Notes under the pieces: model-generated
The model's input: only the letters and a program-made list of their open reading frames with translations
The model's database searches: none
Told to the model about the DNA's origin: nothing
Shown here: piece by piece, positions 1-14,800 of the stretch
Numbering within the stretch: the first letter of the stretch is position 1
Layout of the letters: each line of letters opens with the position of its first letter
Origin: Neurospora crassa OR74A
Taxonomy: Eukaryota > Ascomycota > Sordariomycetes > Sordariales > Sordariaceae
Assembly (NCBI RefSeq): GCF_000182925.2
Contig: NC_026504.1
Location: forward strand, 5,022,001-5,086,000
Direction: 5' to 3'
DNA: 64,000 bases
Program-made: the position numbers and the translations under genes

Positions 1-1439
1 ATAGCTCTATACAACCTAGTATATTTATTCTACGCTTTATATTAATAAATATTTCGTTATATAGGTTTAAAAAAGTAATTCTCTTCTTCTTAACTATAAG
101 TTAATCGTTTAGTAAGGATACTACCCGCTTACCCCGACCCGTCCCTTCAATTAGAATTAATATAGCGATCGATAATTAGTTAGTATTATTAAATATAGGA
201 TTCGAAGAAATAATACTAATAATAAGTAGCCCCAATAATTCCTCTTCCCTAATAAAAAAGGTAATAAAAAATATAAAATAAATAGTATTATCGTAACTTA
301 ATAGTTAGAAGTACTTATTGTTACTAGCTTCTTTAAAATTAGAAAGTTTATTACTATTATTATATAGCGATCCCTCTTAAGCAACCGCTATATTAATCGA
401 ATTAGTAATATTATTATACATTACTATTATTAAATATACTATATATAGCAGCATTATTAGTAGAATATATAGTATTTAAAATATTAGGCTTCCGGTACTT
501 CCCTTTACGAAGGCGGTTAATCGGACTTAACGGACTTTATTATAATTGCGAATAAAGAAAAACCCTTACTAGCTACTATATATTAATTAATATTAGTAAT
601 GCTTTATAGCCCTAATTTTAATTCTTAATAACCTACTTACCTAGTAAGTCCGTTAGGGGTTATTATTGGATATTATATAATAGAGATTACTATACCCCTA
701 TCCCTAGAAGAAGATTCTTAGGGTCTTCCTATTTACTACTTAATTAGTAAATAGGTACTTACCCCTTCTATCGGAACTAATTAGGATATTAAATACCTAC
801 CTATTCGGCTCTAATTTAATATTTAAATATTATAGTAAGTATTTATATTTTGTAATATTAATTTCGTATAAGTTATATTAACTATTTACTTTACATTTAC
901 GTTTATTACGACCTTCGATTTTCTTCGGGGACTTCTACGCTTCCTTAAATATAAAAGCGAAATCTATATTAGCATAAATAGGGTCTCGCAATAAATAAAC
1001 AAACTAATTCTATAAATAAAGAAGTAAATTGCCCTCTATTAGTATTTAATAGGATATTTATAAAATAATCGTTTTATTAATATATTCCTCTTCGCTTTTA
1101 TTATTATTACCCCAATATTTTTATCCGTAGGTATTATAGCGATAGAACGGACCTATTTAATCTAGAGGCGCTTTATATAGATAGGCTTATTAAATACTAA
1201 TATATATTTTAGAATTTTTTTATAAACCTTAAAGAAAGGTATAAATAAAGGAAAAATATCTTTACTATCCTACGCCGATATAATAGTTACAATATTTTTA
1301 TTTATAACCGGAGTTTGTAATATTTATTAAAAGGAATGGATTGCCTAAAAATCCGTATATCTTCTACTCGCTAATCTTCTTTAGGGTAATAATAGTAATA
1401 ATAGTAGTAGGTTATTCTTTATTTTTTTAACCGGGTATA

Positions 1440-2330
1440 TTTTAAGAAAATTAGAAACCCTACGCTATATAGTATTTCGAATTTAATAGATTAGATATTT
1501 ATTAAGAGGGCTAAAAATCCTATACTAAATAATATTTCGAATTTAATAAATTAAATATTTATTAAGAGGATTGGTTAAGAAGGTTAGAAACCTACCGAGT
1601 AAGAACGATGTAATATCCTTGTTATACTTAGTATAAAAGAAATAGTAAGTTTATATAAAGGAAGTAGCAAAATTTAATATTTGGCAAATTGGATATTTAT
1701 TAAGAGGGTTAATTAAGAAGGTTGGAAACCTACCGAATAAAAATAATATAATATCCTTATTACACTTAATATAGAGGAAGTAGTAAGTTTGTATGAAGGA
1801 AGTAATAAGATTTAGTATTTAGTAAATTGGATGTTTATTAAGAGGGTTAGTTAGGAAGGTTAAAAACCTATTGAATAAGAACGAAGCGATATCCTTATTA
1901 TACTTAGTATAGAGGAAATAGTAAATTTATATAAAGGAAATAGTAGAAACCTATTAATTAAGGACGAAGTAATATCTTTATTATACTTAATATAGAGAAA
2001 ATAATAAGTCTGTATAAAGGAAGTAGTAGAAACTTACCGAATAAGAACGAAGTAATATCTTTGTTGTACTTAGTATAGAGGAAGTAGTAAATCTATATAA
2101 AGGAAGTAGTAGAAACCTACTAAGTAAGGACGAAGCGATATTTTTATTATATTTAGTATAGAGGAAGTAGTAAGTCCGTATAAAGGAAGTAGTAAGACTT
2201 AGTACTTAGTAGATTGGATGTTTGCTGAGAGGGCTAGAAACCCTATACTATATAGTATTTTTTAGTATAAAGGAAGTAATAAATTAATATAAAGGAAGTA
2301 AATAATTCGAAACTTTATATTAACCTTTAT
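1440..2330. repeat. Decayed tandem array with 138-bp and 83-bp units
   Basis: A motif close to AAGAACGAAGTAATATC recurs at about 1601, 1739, 1877, 1960, 2043 and 2126. The first two intervals are 138 bp and the next three are 83 bp. Each unit also carries a TATAAAGGAAGTAGTAG-like segment. The longer units contain an extra piece of about 55 bp that includes TATTTATTAAGAGGG, and this piece also appears near 1495, 1555 and 2216. Copies differ mostly by C/T and G/A changes, so the array predates the RIP. No function can be assigned. Confidence 0.8.
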
Positions 2331-4713
2331 ATACGTTTTATTAACCTATTAATATATTATTTTACTTTATAAACGCTTTTTATAGTATTTAATATACTAT
2401 ATTAATTCTTTTAAATACCTTTCTTATTAAATTTTACTATATCTATTTATATACTAATATTATATATTAGAAAATTATAAGAAGGACGTACATCTCCTTA
2501 ATACTTAGTATTGTATATATCTTAAAATTAATTCCTTCCCTAGAGCCGCCTTTTACGAAGGTCTCCTATAAAATAGTAATAATAAAATTAAATTGTATAT
2601 CTAGCCCTAGTACTGTAATATTTTATTTAATTTGTACCGTTTCTTCGACGTCCGTAGTTCGTAAGAATAAGGATTAAAGAATTAATTTCTAATTAATAAA
2701 GAAGAATTTAAGGTTATTATATAACTTTATTACTATTTTAAGGCTAATTATAATAATATCGATTTTAAGGGCAAAATTAGTATTATTACTCCTTATAAGG
2801 CTTAATCGTACCGGCTACAAATAGCCGGTTTTATTTTTATTACTATTAAGCGGAATAAAAAGTACTAAATCTTACTAAATTATTATATACCCTTTATAGA
2901 GTATTAAACTCCTTAAAATACTATATATAACCGCCTAAATATTCTTAGGAGAAGTAGCGGAGATCTGGATAGGATCCTTCTATACTTTAAAGCAAATCCT
3001 AATACAGTACTATTATTCGATCTACTCTAAAATTATCTTAAGCTTTTAATCCTAATAGAAAGCATTACCTATACGGACTACTATAATAATAAAATAATTA
3101 TATATATGTATATTATAATAGCCTTTTTAATTAGTTACTGCCTCTATAAATATATTAGTATTTATTAAAAAGATATACGCAAAATCTCAAACCGTATCGT
3201 CCAAACGAATTTATCCTCTATATTACCTAATATATTAATTAAATCACCCAATATCTTTTACAATTCCTCTTCAATATTATTAATTTATTCGTAGAATTTA
3301 TATTTAAATTATTCTATAAAGACGGACTTATTTTTAATACGCTCTATACCTAATTGTAACGCTTTATATAAACCCTAAACCTAAGAACTAGCAACTTCAA
3401 ACTTATATTATATATCCTAAATAAATATTTCTAATATAGGGGCCTTTATAAGTATAAATACTAGGCGATCGTCTATATAATTAACTTCCTTCCTAAACTT
3501 TTAATAAATAAATTAATTTATAAATTCTTTTTCCTATAATTATATTTAATTAAGGTAAACGTATTACTAGGAAGTAATTTAATAATTCTAAACTCTCGGA
3601 ATTAAATTTACCCGCCTCTTTAATAGTAATTAGATTATTAACCTTCTTATTTACTAGAACCCAATCCTATTACCGGAGGGGAGGGGAATAAAATAAATAA
3701 TTTATTTAAAACCGAAAATCGTATACGCCTTAGAGTAAAGTAATTACTAAATATTCTTTTAAATTGCTAAGCTATTACAATAGGCATTTAAAATTACTAA
3801 AAGTATTTTACTAATTTATTTACTTCTCAAAATCAACCTCCAACTATATAACCCGAAATAATAATCTTAATTATATATAGAAGTCTCTAATTCGTATATA
3901 GGGATTGGGATTACATATCGATTAGTAGGTAATAACTTATACAAGCTAATATTATTTTAATACTATTAGGATCCTTAGTATAATATTTTCTATTATTATA
4001 TTAATATTGAATATAAATAAATTAAAAGCGCATATAATAAAATAAAATTAGGGAGGGTAGCAATATATAGTATTAGTAGCAGCGAAGACGGTTAATTAAT
4101 AATCTAATTTAATCGATTCTATAATAATAAATTAGAAGGGGCCTTCAACCTCGTTCTAAACGGGGCTTATATTAAACGGATAACCAAACTCAACGAGCTT
4201 ATATATACGGCTAATTTAAAAAGTAATTCCAATAATATTATTATCTTTAATTATCTACCGTAATATAAAAGGGAGTATATCCAACGGTTAATTACATAAT
4301 ACTAAATCCGTTTAATATATTTAAATAAATTAATTCAAATTATTATATAAATAGAATTATACATACCTTCCTACCCTTTCCTAAATTACTACCTACTTCC
4401 ATTAAATATTTAACGTTAAACCTCATTAAATATTCTATATCTAAATACCCTTCTACTCTTTATTTCCCTTTTATATTAAATTTTTTAAATAGTAGTAATA
4501 ATATAGATTTATTATCCCTTATAGGTATAAGTATAATTAGGACCTATAAATATTATATATTAATTAAATTTAATATTAATAGGGGAAGATATTATACTAT
4601 AAATAGCTTTCTTTTCCTACCCCTACTCTAAGTAGAAAGACTAGCGATAAGTAATATTATAATAAATCGTCCTCAACTTCTAATATTTAACTTTATACAA
4701 TCTATTTTTAATA

Positions 4714-5033
4714 AACCTATTTACAAAATAAATTAAAGTTAGTAATTACATTATTAATCAAAATTCGGTCGAAATACATCCTAAACCCTATTATTTACGC
4801 CTAACCGACTACGAAGGATAGTAGGCTATAAGTAAATAGTAATTGTAAAGCGTATTTAAAAGTATATCTTCGAGCCTATCTATAAAATGAATTAAGGTTA
4901 GTAATTATATTATTAATTAAAATTTAATCGAAATACGTCCTAAACCCTATTATTTACGCTTAATTAACCGCGAAGGATAGTAGACTATAAGTAAATAATA
5001 GTCGTAGAGTATATTTAGAAGTATTATTGAAAT
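4714..5033. repeat. Two-copy tandem repeat, 160-bp unit
   Basis: Two adjacent copies of a 160-bp unit start near 4714 and 4874. They share segments such as TAAACCCTATTATTTACGC and AAGGATAGTAG and differ mainly by transitions. Nothing coding is preserved. Confidence 0.75.
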
Positions 5034-5910
5034 AGTATAATAAAGTATAGTATTTAAGGCAATTAAAGAAAGACGGTCGGATAGAAAATTAGAGGGGGTA
5101 TAGTATCTTAATTATAATATTAAGGAGAATAGACGGTTAAAATATACGAATTATTAAAGGTAGGACCCTAAAGTATTAGGGATATAGTAAATTCGATTAA
5201 TTATATAGAATTAAGTACCTTATTAGGGAAGAGGGTGTTAATAATACTAGGAATTTTTATAATAAACGAAGATATTAAAATAAGGGCAATATAGCGAAGA
5301 GATAATATAATATATAATAGTAATAGAAGTCTACTAAAGTATTAATATACTATAAATTAATAGATTATTATAGGAAATACCCGAATATTTATTATTAAAA
5401 TATAAAGCTATATATTCTACTATAATAGCTATTAACGTTTATAGGTTATCCCTAATTAAAAAAATAAAATCGGCGTACTAGCGAAAAGTAGAAAATCAGT
5501 AAAGATTGCGTTGGATTAGATATATATAGCCTACGTACTAAAGTTTGCCGGCGGAAATATAAAACTCCTTCCTAATTTAATTTATAATCCTAAATATTAA
5601 CTATTATATAATATTTATAGTATTTATTATAACTAAATAAATAGAATCCCTAAGTAGGGTTACTATAAATTATTTATTCTTATTAAGTAAGTATTATAAC
5701 TATTAAATAATTTACTATACTATATTTCGTAATTAAATAAATAAATAACGTATATTTACAATAGACCTAATAATACGCTAGTAAGTAATTAACCGCCGGC
5801 CCAATTTACGAAGGATATTAAAATATAAATATAAAAGCGATTTGGATTTCGGGATTTCAATTTTAAAAAATATATTGTATATACGAATTAAGTTTAAAAG
5901 TTTCTTTCTT

Positions 5911-6126
5911 ATACTATAGACTTATATAAAACTAATTATACTATAATAATATTAATTCCCTCTACGGCTACTAATAGCTTTTATACTATAGATTTATATA
6001 GAACTATTCCTACTATAATAAAATCGACTCCCTCTATAACTATTAGTAATTCTTATACTATAGACTTATATAAAATTAGTCCTAATACAATAAAATCGAC
6101 TCCCTTTATAGCTACTAACGTTTTAC
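5911..6126. repeat. Three-copy tandem repeat, 72-bp unit
   Basis: Copies begin at 5911, 5983 and 6055, each with ATACTATAGAYTTATATA followed by a segment ending near CTCCCTCTATA. The 72-bp period equals 24 codons, which suggests, but does not prove, a relic of a repetitive coding region. Confidence 0.75.
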
Positions 6127-6485
6127 TATCTTCTAAATTAATTATTCCGAATAAATCCCTAGGGTATTACAAACGGAGGGGGTTAGAACTATTATTAAAT
6201 TTTATACGGCCTACCTTTCCTACTAATACTTAATTAGGTTAGAAGACCTAATTCGAATAAGTAAATATTTATTAAGTATATTCGAAATTATATTTATACG
6301 TTTAATAGAGTTTCAAATATTTACTATACGTAAATTTAATCCTTGAAGCTATATTAATTAACCTCTTATATATAACCTTCATTTTTTTTATATTAACCTA
6401 AACTTATTAATAATAACCGAATTAGGGAATAGATTACGAATATTTATATTACCGTTCGTAAAGTAAGGTATTTCTAAAATAATTT

Positions 6486-6809
6486 CCTCCTTTTTATTAC
6501 TATTTATATTTAAAGCGGGTAGGATAGGTAGTAAGGGCGGCGGATTATTCTTATTTAAGTAAATGTCCTCCTTTTTATTACTATTTATATTTAAGGCGGG
6601 TAGAATAGGTAGTAAGGGTAGTAGATTACTTTTATTTAAGTAAACGCCCTCCTCTTTATTATTATTTATATTTAAAGTGGGTAGGGCGGGTAGTAAAGGC
6701 GGCGGATTATTCTTATTTAAATAAATACCCTCCTTATTATTACTATTTGTATTTAAAGTGGGTAAAGCGGGTAGGGCGGGTGGGGCGGGTATAAGTAGGG
6801 TAGGTATAA
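6486..6809. repeat. Four-copy tandem repeat, 81-bp unit
   Basis: Units start at 6486, 6567, 6648 and 6729, each opening with CCTCC then TTATTACTATTTATATTTAA and a G-rich GGGTAGG part. The last unit runs into a degenerate GGGTAGGGCGGG stretch. The period of exactly 81 bp (27 codons) again fits a former repetitive protein-coding sequence or a minisatellite. Confidence 0.8.
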
Positions 6810-8789
6810 GTAAAGTAGGGTTATTAAGAGGATTAACGTTTAATAGAAGTAGGACGGGCGAAGGGGGCGGAATATCGTCGGCCTTATAAAGTTTATTCCT
6901 ATTAGAGTACTTTAAATCGACTTCTATTGGAGTAATCCTATAAGTACTAGTATAGTTACTGGGAGGGTTGGTAGCTTCCGCCCGTATATATTTTTATTAA
7001 TATTATATTATTAAAAGTAATATTAATTATAATTATAATTATTACTATTTAATTAGATTATTACCCTTATTTATATTAATTTTATTATTTTTTAATACAA
7101 TAAATTCCTAATTTTTAAATAGGACCCCGTCTTTATTAAACTATCGGATCCGCCTCCTAGTAGCTAGGGTAGTATAATTTTTAATATATTATATATTAAT
7201 TCTAACCTCTAGGTCTTTTAGGTCTATAATAATAATATCCTTTACTTCTAATTTAATTTTAAAAGCCTATTTATTATTTAAAATTAAAGCCTAGGCCTTA
7301 GTAATATAATCCTTAAACTCCTAGTATAAATCCCCTAACGAATATAAAGTATAACGTTTTATAAATTTCGCGGCGATAGGTTTATTTATATTCTTAAATA
7401 TTTTATAAATTTTATTAAATAATAAAGGACTATATTTAAAATTAATAACGAAGTAAGGACCTATTAGCGGTAGAATATTATTAAAACGGTTTTAATCTAT
7501 TAGTTCGCTAATGTTAATTGCCTTTATGATTATTAAGAGTAATTTAGAGTAGAAATAGCTAATTAAAACCGCTCTTTCAAACGTATATTTAAAAATATAT
7601 TGTAGTACATTAGTTACCTATAAAAATTAATTAAAATTATATAATATTAAATACTTCGTAGTCTTATACTTAGCGAAGGTCCGAAAATACTCCCTAGCCT
7701 CCGTTAGGATACCTATCTTATTTAAATTTAAATTCGGTATTAACTTGTAGATTTACTAGTTATTCGGTTAATATACTTTATTCTAATTAGAATAAATAAC
7801 TATTAAATAGAATAAATAACCTACTTTACGCAATAGCCTCTCCTTAATTTAATTATATACTAAATTATAAATTATTAGTAAGAACTATTCTACTATATAT
7901 TCCTATCTAATATAATACAATCTTCCTATATATTATTGTATAGTATTTATATTCTAAACGAAATTAAACTTAATACTAACGTAGTAGGTATAGTATAAAT
8001 TTAAACTAGTAATATATATAGTAGAATTTAGGATTAATACGTCTATACATTTATTAAAATTATTCTAGGACGCTACAATTTAATTACGTTCAATCTAGCT
8101 CTAATTTAAATATATTATACGTATTATAAATCTAATTTTCTTAAGTATAGAATATAAAATTCTAAATTAACGTTAGTAAACTAATATACTTTATTTTAAT
8201 TAAAATAATTACTACTTTACTATAATAAAAATAAACCTTTATCGACTACTAAGGAAAAAATTTATATTTATATTTAAGGGGAATTCGCTATAATAAAGAT
8301 TTATTTTCGCTTTATATAGGTATCGGTATACTTTTAAACTGTTTAAGTAAAAAGTGGAAATTTAGTAAGAACCTAATTGAGTATATAGAATCGATCGGTA
8401 AGAGGAAGTATATAGTTATTTAATATTAAATTAAGAAATATATATAAAAGTCTGCTATTATAATTAGTACGTATAAGATTTTAAATAATTTATACGCTTA
8501 AATGTAGGGTAAAATTATTAGTACGCTTAAATAATTTAAAAACGTTTTTTTATATCCGGTTTATAGTAAATTTTATAATAGTTTATAGAATATCCTAGTT
8601 CGTAGTAGGTCCCTATTCGTAAATAGTAGTATTTACTATAAGTATTAAATATTTATAAATATTTTAGGCTAGGAATTATATTAAGCGAACTAATATTATA
8701 TTTAATATTAATATTTTATTTTCTTTTAATACCTTCGGTATAGTTAGTTTATTGATTTTATAATCGGAAGGATTAATTGTTATATCCTT

Positions 8790-9475
8790 TAGTAGGCTGT
8801 TAATATAGATTATAACCTCGTTTTTATAAGTTTTGTAGCTTAAATATACCGACTAAACCTTTATTAATAGTATTTTCGCTAAGGAATATAATATATTACT
8901 ATTCGGGAGTGTAAATAGGGTCGTTATACTTTAATTAATAATTAATATTTGAATCTCCTATATAACTTCACTAATATTAAATAATACAACCTTACCAGTA
9001 TTTATAATACTTATTTATACCTTAAGGTAGAAATATTATTATTAATATCCTTAAGATTGGAAGATATTCTAAAAATACTAGTGCGTTTCTATAGATACAT
9101 TCGGTTTAATAATATAGTTAGGGTAGTTTAATTTAAATAATAGTACGAAATTACCGTCGTTTAATATTTAGAGGATAATATTGTATTTAGTTAGGTATTT
9201 AAATAGATTCCGAAGGCCTACCTCCTATACGAAGGTTATAAAAGTCTATATATTTATTAAGTAATTCAATATAGGGGTAGTTAAATATATTAGTTATATA
9301 ATTATAGGGAGGAGTTGGATAGCCCGGAAGGCTATTGTATTTATATTACGAGCTAACTAAGCTTTATTAATAATTATAGCCTAGAATTTAATATACTTTT
9401 CGTATATTATAGTAAAGTAGACTTTATGCGTTTTATAAGTCTTATAATTAAAAGGGGTTAATAACTAATTTGCTT
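8790..9475 (-). pseudogene. RIP-ruined copy of an SNF2-type helicase segment
   Basis: This AT-rich stretch aligns colinearly and almost without gaps with about 18,850-19,490 in the same orientation. Shared anchors include GGAGTGT, GCCCGGAAGG and CGAGCTA, and nearly all differences are C to T or G to A. The counterpart encodes part of an SNF2 helicase on the minus strand, so this is a second, heavily mutated copy of the same gene piece lying about 10 kb away as a direct repeat. The alignment fades before about 8,780, and it ends near a short palindromic motif at about 9,475. No reading frame remains. Confidence 0.75.
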
Positions 9476-11699
9476 TACTCTAATTGGAATAGAAAATTGA
9501 TTTGTATTAGAATAAAATATATTTATTTTATAGATCCTTTATTATTAATTTTACCTTCGTTATTAAATTTACCCTTATTACTATTAAATTTATCCTCGTT
9601 ACTATTATATTCCTTATTAAATTCGCGATCCGCAGTATTATCGTTGTCCGCCCTAAATAGGGTATTAATTACTTTCTTAATTCGATTATTTTAATTAAAG
9701 CTATTCGTACGGATAATTAATTTATTTATATAATATAATAGCATCCCCCTAAGGAGTTTAACTATAAACTCCCGGTTAACCTACTTATTTATTAATATAG
9801 TATAAGCAGCGATAATAACCTTCTATACAATTAATAATTTATTACGATTATATATATACTCTATTAATAAATTATTAAAAGTTTATTATATAAAGGTCTT
9901 TGTATATTTAAAGTCGTTCGAATTAATATTTTTAAATATACTATACTAATACTATATATCTAAATTTCTAAACGTATTTTAGAATTCAGTAAATATTTAA
10001 GAGACGAAAGCGGGCGGTAATATAATAATACTTAAAAATATTTTAATAGGCTCTCTATTCTCTTCGAATTTCTTTAATTATAAATATTCTATTAAAAGTA
10101 TTATATTATAAATAAATATTTTACTAATTCCGACTTTACTTATAAGTAGCGCCCTATAAAGTAGTAATTATAATATAATATAAATTATAAATATATTTAT
10201 TAATAGTTAATATAAGCCGGGTTTTACTCTAATTAATATAATAGTAGGGGGACTCTAATTGGAATAAAGTAGATTTACTTACAACTTAATAAGGAAGAAA
10301 ACTCTGTTTATTTTTATTAATAATAACCTAATTCGCCCAATTATACTTCTTTTAAAATAGTTTATAGTTGAATTTAGGAAGATTATTTTCCTCTATTACT
10401 TTTAAAACGTCTATAAGCCTTACGAACGTTTATATATTATAGATAATTAAATTACTATTTATATAAATGTAATTAAGAGGGTAGCTGCGGTAAATAAAGT
10501 TCTTAATCTACACGTTGCCCTATATTTCGGATTAAACCAAGTTCCGAATTTTTTTTTAAGAGGCTTTAGGGTCCTAGGTTAATTGCGTTATACGATCGAC
10601 TATACTAAATATTATTATAATATACTAGTTCGTTACATTATTTTTAAAGTAGAAAAAGGGAAAATCTTCGTTATTAATTTATATAATAGTAAGCCGTAGG
10701 GTGCGCTACTACGCAGAGAGCCTCTTAATATATACATTTAAATAATATTTATTTAAGTACAATGTAAGGTTAGGCTTAAAATTTGTATTTATTAGCTTAG
10801 TGTAAAATAGAATTATATTATTAATATTAGATTAAAGTATTTATAATATTACAAAAGCGTATTGTATATATATTCTAAACGCTATTTTGCCGATATAGCC
10901 AAACTTTTCAAAATCGATAGTACTATTAGAATATATTAATTATTTAATTATATAGGTTTATAGTATAATATTTTATAAATTTATAGCTTTAATACTAAAT
11001 TAGTTGTAGGGTAATTAATTATATATTATTTCTAAAGTGAGAATTATATTTAGGGAAGTAGAGAAGACGAAGGGGCCTAGTACTTTGTTCCTAGTATTAT
11101 AATAAAACTTTATTACCCTAAGGATAATATTTCTAAATTAATAATTATTAAAAATAGTAGAGGCTTAGAATATTCTAAACTAATTATTAATATAGTATCT
11201 ACTAACCGTATATTAATTGCTAATAGGAGTTTTAATATATCGGACGGATCCCTAATATTATACTTTAATTAAATACCGTTGCAATACGAAATATAAAATT
11301 ATAATAAAAATTTCCTTCAATATTATAGTCAATTAATCGCTAAGTCCTAAAATAGAAAGGTCGTTCTTCTTTATAGTAATAGCGTAGGTAGGGAGTTAGT
11401 TCTATTCCACTAATTCAATAACTTTAAAGATATAATTAAATTAAGTATTATTAAAATTTACTAGGGCTTATTAGAAGAGGGGTTAATATAGTAGGAATAT
11501 AACGCCCTTCCAACGCTCTCTATAGGATTTCTTCAAATTAATTAAAGGATTAAACTAATCGGCTATTATAATTCGTTAATAAGGACTTATATAAATAAAT
11601 ACGGTAAATAATTAGTTATAGGATAGAAAGTAGGTAGTCTATACTTTATTTTAATAGGAGTAGTAATATAGGATTAATAGTAGATTAAAGGAATTAGTA

Positions 11700-11845
11700 G
11701 CCTACATTTTACTTTAATTAAAATAAATTAATTTACTTTAATTAAAGTAAAGTATAAAGGGTAGTAATAAATTAGGGGAATTAATAGCCTACATTTTACT
11801 TTAATTAGAATAAATTAATTCGCTTTAATTAGAATAAAGTATAAT
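11700..11845. repeat. Two-copy 87-bp tandem repeat carrying palindromic motifs
   Basis: Two copies start at 11700 and 11787 with GCCTACATTTTACTTTAATT. Each holds two versions of a palindromic motif close to ACTTTAATTAGAATAAAGT. Related motifs are scattered through the RIP block near 7785, 8189, 9475, 10255, 12783, 12885, 16003 and 16075. The motif resembles a short inverted repeat or the end of a small mobile element, but its family is not recognised. Confidence 0.6.
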
Positions 11846-14800
11846 AACCGAGAAACTTACAATTATAATCCAAATACTAATATATCTAATTTACTATCTT
11901 ATAGTTAAAAAGTATAACTATATCCTTCCCTTATAACTCTAAAGTAATAAGGAGCTAGTATACTAACGTTTAATTAGGTATTTAGTATTTCGCTACCTTT
12001 TTATAGAGGGAGTCCGAAGGCGAAATTTCTTATAGAATTCTCTATACGAATACCAATTCCTCGTTTAATTATATTATAATAGCCTCGAATTTACTACGTA
12101 TATAATTTAAATTATAATACCCAGTATATTTTAAATACTCCGCCTAGACTAGTATTATATTACTATTAATCCTAGAAGCGGTTAAATATTTATTTATATT
12201 CTAATACTAAAAAAAATCGGAATACTATAACCCTTATAATTATTAAAGTTTCGCTAAGTTTGTTACAAACGGTTAGTTAATAATATTATAATTTTCTACT
12301 TCGAATTTAGCCTTACCTTTAGCCTCGCTCTTCTTAGCCTTCAAAAATATAATATTTCGTTATACTAACGATTTATTTTAATTATAATCTATTAAATAAT
12401 TAGAATTTTACTACAAAAGGGGTTTACTTAAATTATAGTCATTTAAATAGCCGGGGTTTAAAAGAAGAGGTTGAATAGAAAAAGGAGGAAGAAGTTTAAT
12501 TGAAGAAGGAGAGGATAAGGGAAGGGGGTAATTTAAATAATAAATTATATTAGCTAGATTAGGACGCTAGGTTAAATTAGGGTAGGTCCCTATTTTTAAT
12601 TACTATTTAAATAATAAAGTACTTAATAAACTGGAAGACTATTCCGGGTAGGTCCTAGTTTGCTTACTACTTATAGCCGATTAATAAATAATCTTATAGT
12701 AAATAATACTAAAAAGATCGAAATAGCGTTAGCGATTTAAAATTGAATAGATCTTTATTACTAATTGCCGACTAAAAAATTAATTCTAATTAAAATAAAT
12801 ACTACTATTAATATACTATACGCTTAGTATAATATTTGGAATTATAGGGCAAATAATTAAATAGTTAAGTAATATTAATTAAAGTAAATTATAACGAATT
12901 AAATAAATAGAATATAGGGCTTGTAGGGGATAGGCTATACTTATATAAGTAGCAACGGAAGGACTTACTAAATATATTAATACCCTAGGCTATACGAATA
13001 AATTAATTTAAATACGTCCTAAAATAATTATTAATTAAACTATTCTATACCTAAATACTATATACCTCCCTTATATAACGAAATTGGTATTGCTTTCCTC
13101 CCTAGAATTTATAATATTACTAATAATATTTATAATTATAATAAGGTTATTATCCTCGAATTTCAAGAGGCCGAAATATTTATAATCCTCTCTATAATCC
13201 GGTCGTACCTCCTTACTATTAAATTATTCGAGCGTACTTACAAATAAGGTATATAGGCCTTCCTATTGTAAGTCGGGCGTATTAAAGTCGGCGGAATCTA
13301 ATAGTTTATAACGCCGTATTACGAACCCGTTCGTATAAATTTTATATACGTAATTAATAATATTATTATTTAAAGACGGGTTAGTATACCTACTTCTATT
13401 AAGCCGCCCGAATTTTAATTTAATTACTTTATAAATAACTATAGTAAGGGGGCCGATAGTAAATATCTCTATAAAAGTAAATTTAATATTATACGTAGAA
13501 TTCTTATTATATTTAATATTAAGGGTAAAAGAGTAATTAATATATTCTAACGTTAGATTAATCTCTTTCTATTTACTACTAATTATAATATACTATACTA
13601 ATTTAGACTTTAGGATAGCTTCGGACAACTTGGGATTTGTTATATCTATATATAATAATTATAAGAAGTATAATATTTCGGGCCTATAATTTATATTTTT
13701 TCTACTATAGAAGAAGAGGGGTAGAAAATTAATAATCTCTCGAAGAATACTGTAATTACCGAATTTAATTACGTAAGTAAAGATAATTAATACCCGTATA
13801 ATATATAAGTATTAATAAATACTATAAAATTATATATTTATACTATCGCTAGGACTATCCGGGTATTTTCCAATATATCCTACTAAAGTAAATATTTTAT
13901 TATATATAGAATTAAACTATATAGAAAAATAAGAGGGGCTATTAGCCCGAAAAGTATTTATAATTATTATTTCTATAGCTTTTCTATTTAAGAGATTAGG
14001 ATTTAAGAACTCCCCGTTAACGAGGTTCTATATTAAGAAAATAAAAATCTTAGAATAAAATATATTATAAAGAAGTTATAATACGTAGTAGAACTTAATT
14101 TTTTATAGCTTAATATTCTTAGTTCTATTAAGGCTATAAATATTCTATTTAATAAAGTACTAGAAATACCGAAAGATCAAGTTAATAAAGTTGAATTTAA
14201 TATAGAAAAATACTAGGACGGATACTATCTACTCTTTCTAATTATATATAGCCTACGCCTCTAATTAAGTGAAAATAATTTTGCGGATATATAATATTAT
14301 CTTCTAATTACTATAAATAAAAAAAAGCCTATTACTGAATTATTTTTAGCTTATTTTTAATAGGCCGAAGAATAATTTATTATAGAGATAGTAAACGCTA
14401 ACTAATTTACCCTTATTCTTATCGATAATAGGGGTCTAAAGAATAAAGCTTTGGAATATTTAATAATATTTAACCTTAAGGAAGGTATATATTAGGAGAT
14501 TGTTCTAATTATTAATAACCGGGAATAGGAATTATAATCTCTCTATAATAAATAAATCGATGGTAAGACGGAATATATATAGCGTTGGAGTAAGGGAAGG
14601 AATAATCTAAGATTTTTAGAATAGAATAGTAAATCGGAATTAGAATAGTCGGAATAGTCTAGAAATATTAGAACTACTTATTAATAAATAAATCGTAAAG
14701 TTATATATAGTATCCTTTCAACCAATATTAAGGCTCTAAATAGTATTAAAATAATTATAATTATTATAAATAATAATAAGATTAGGATTGGATACAACGT

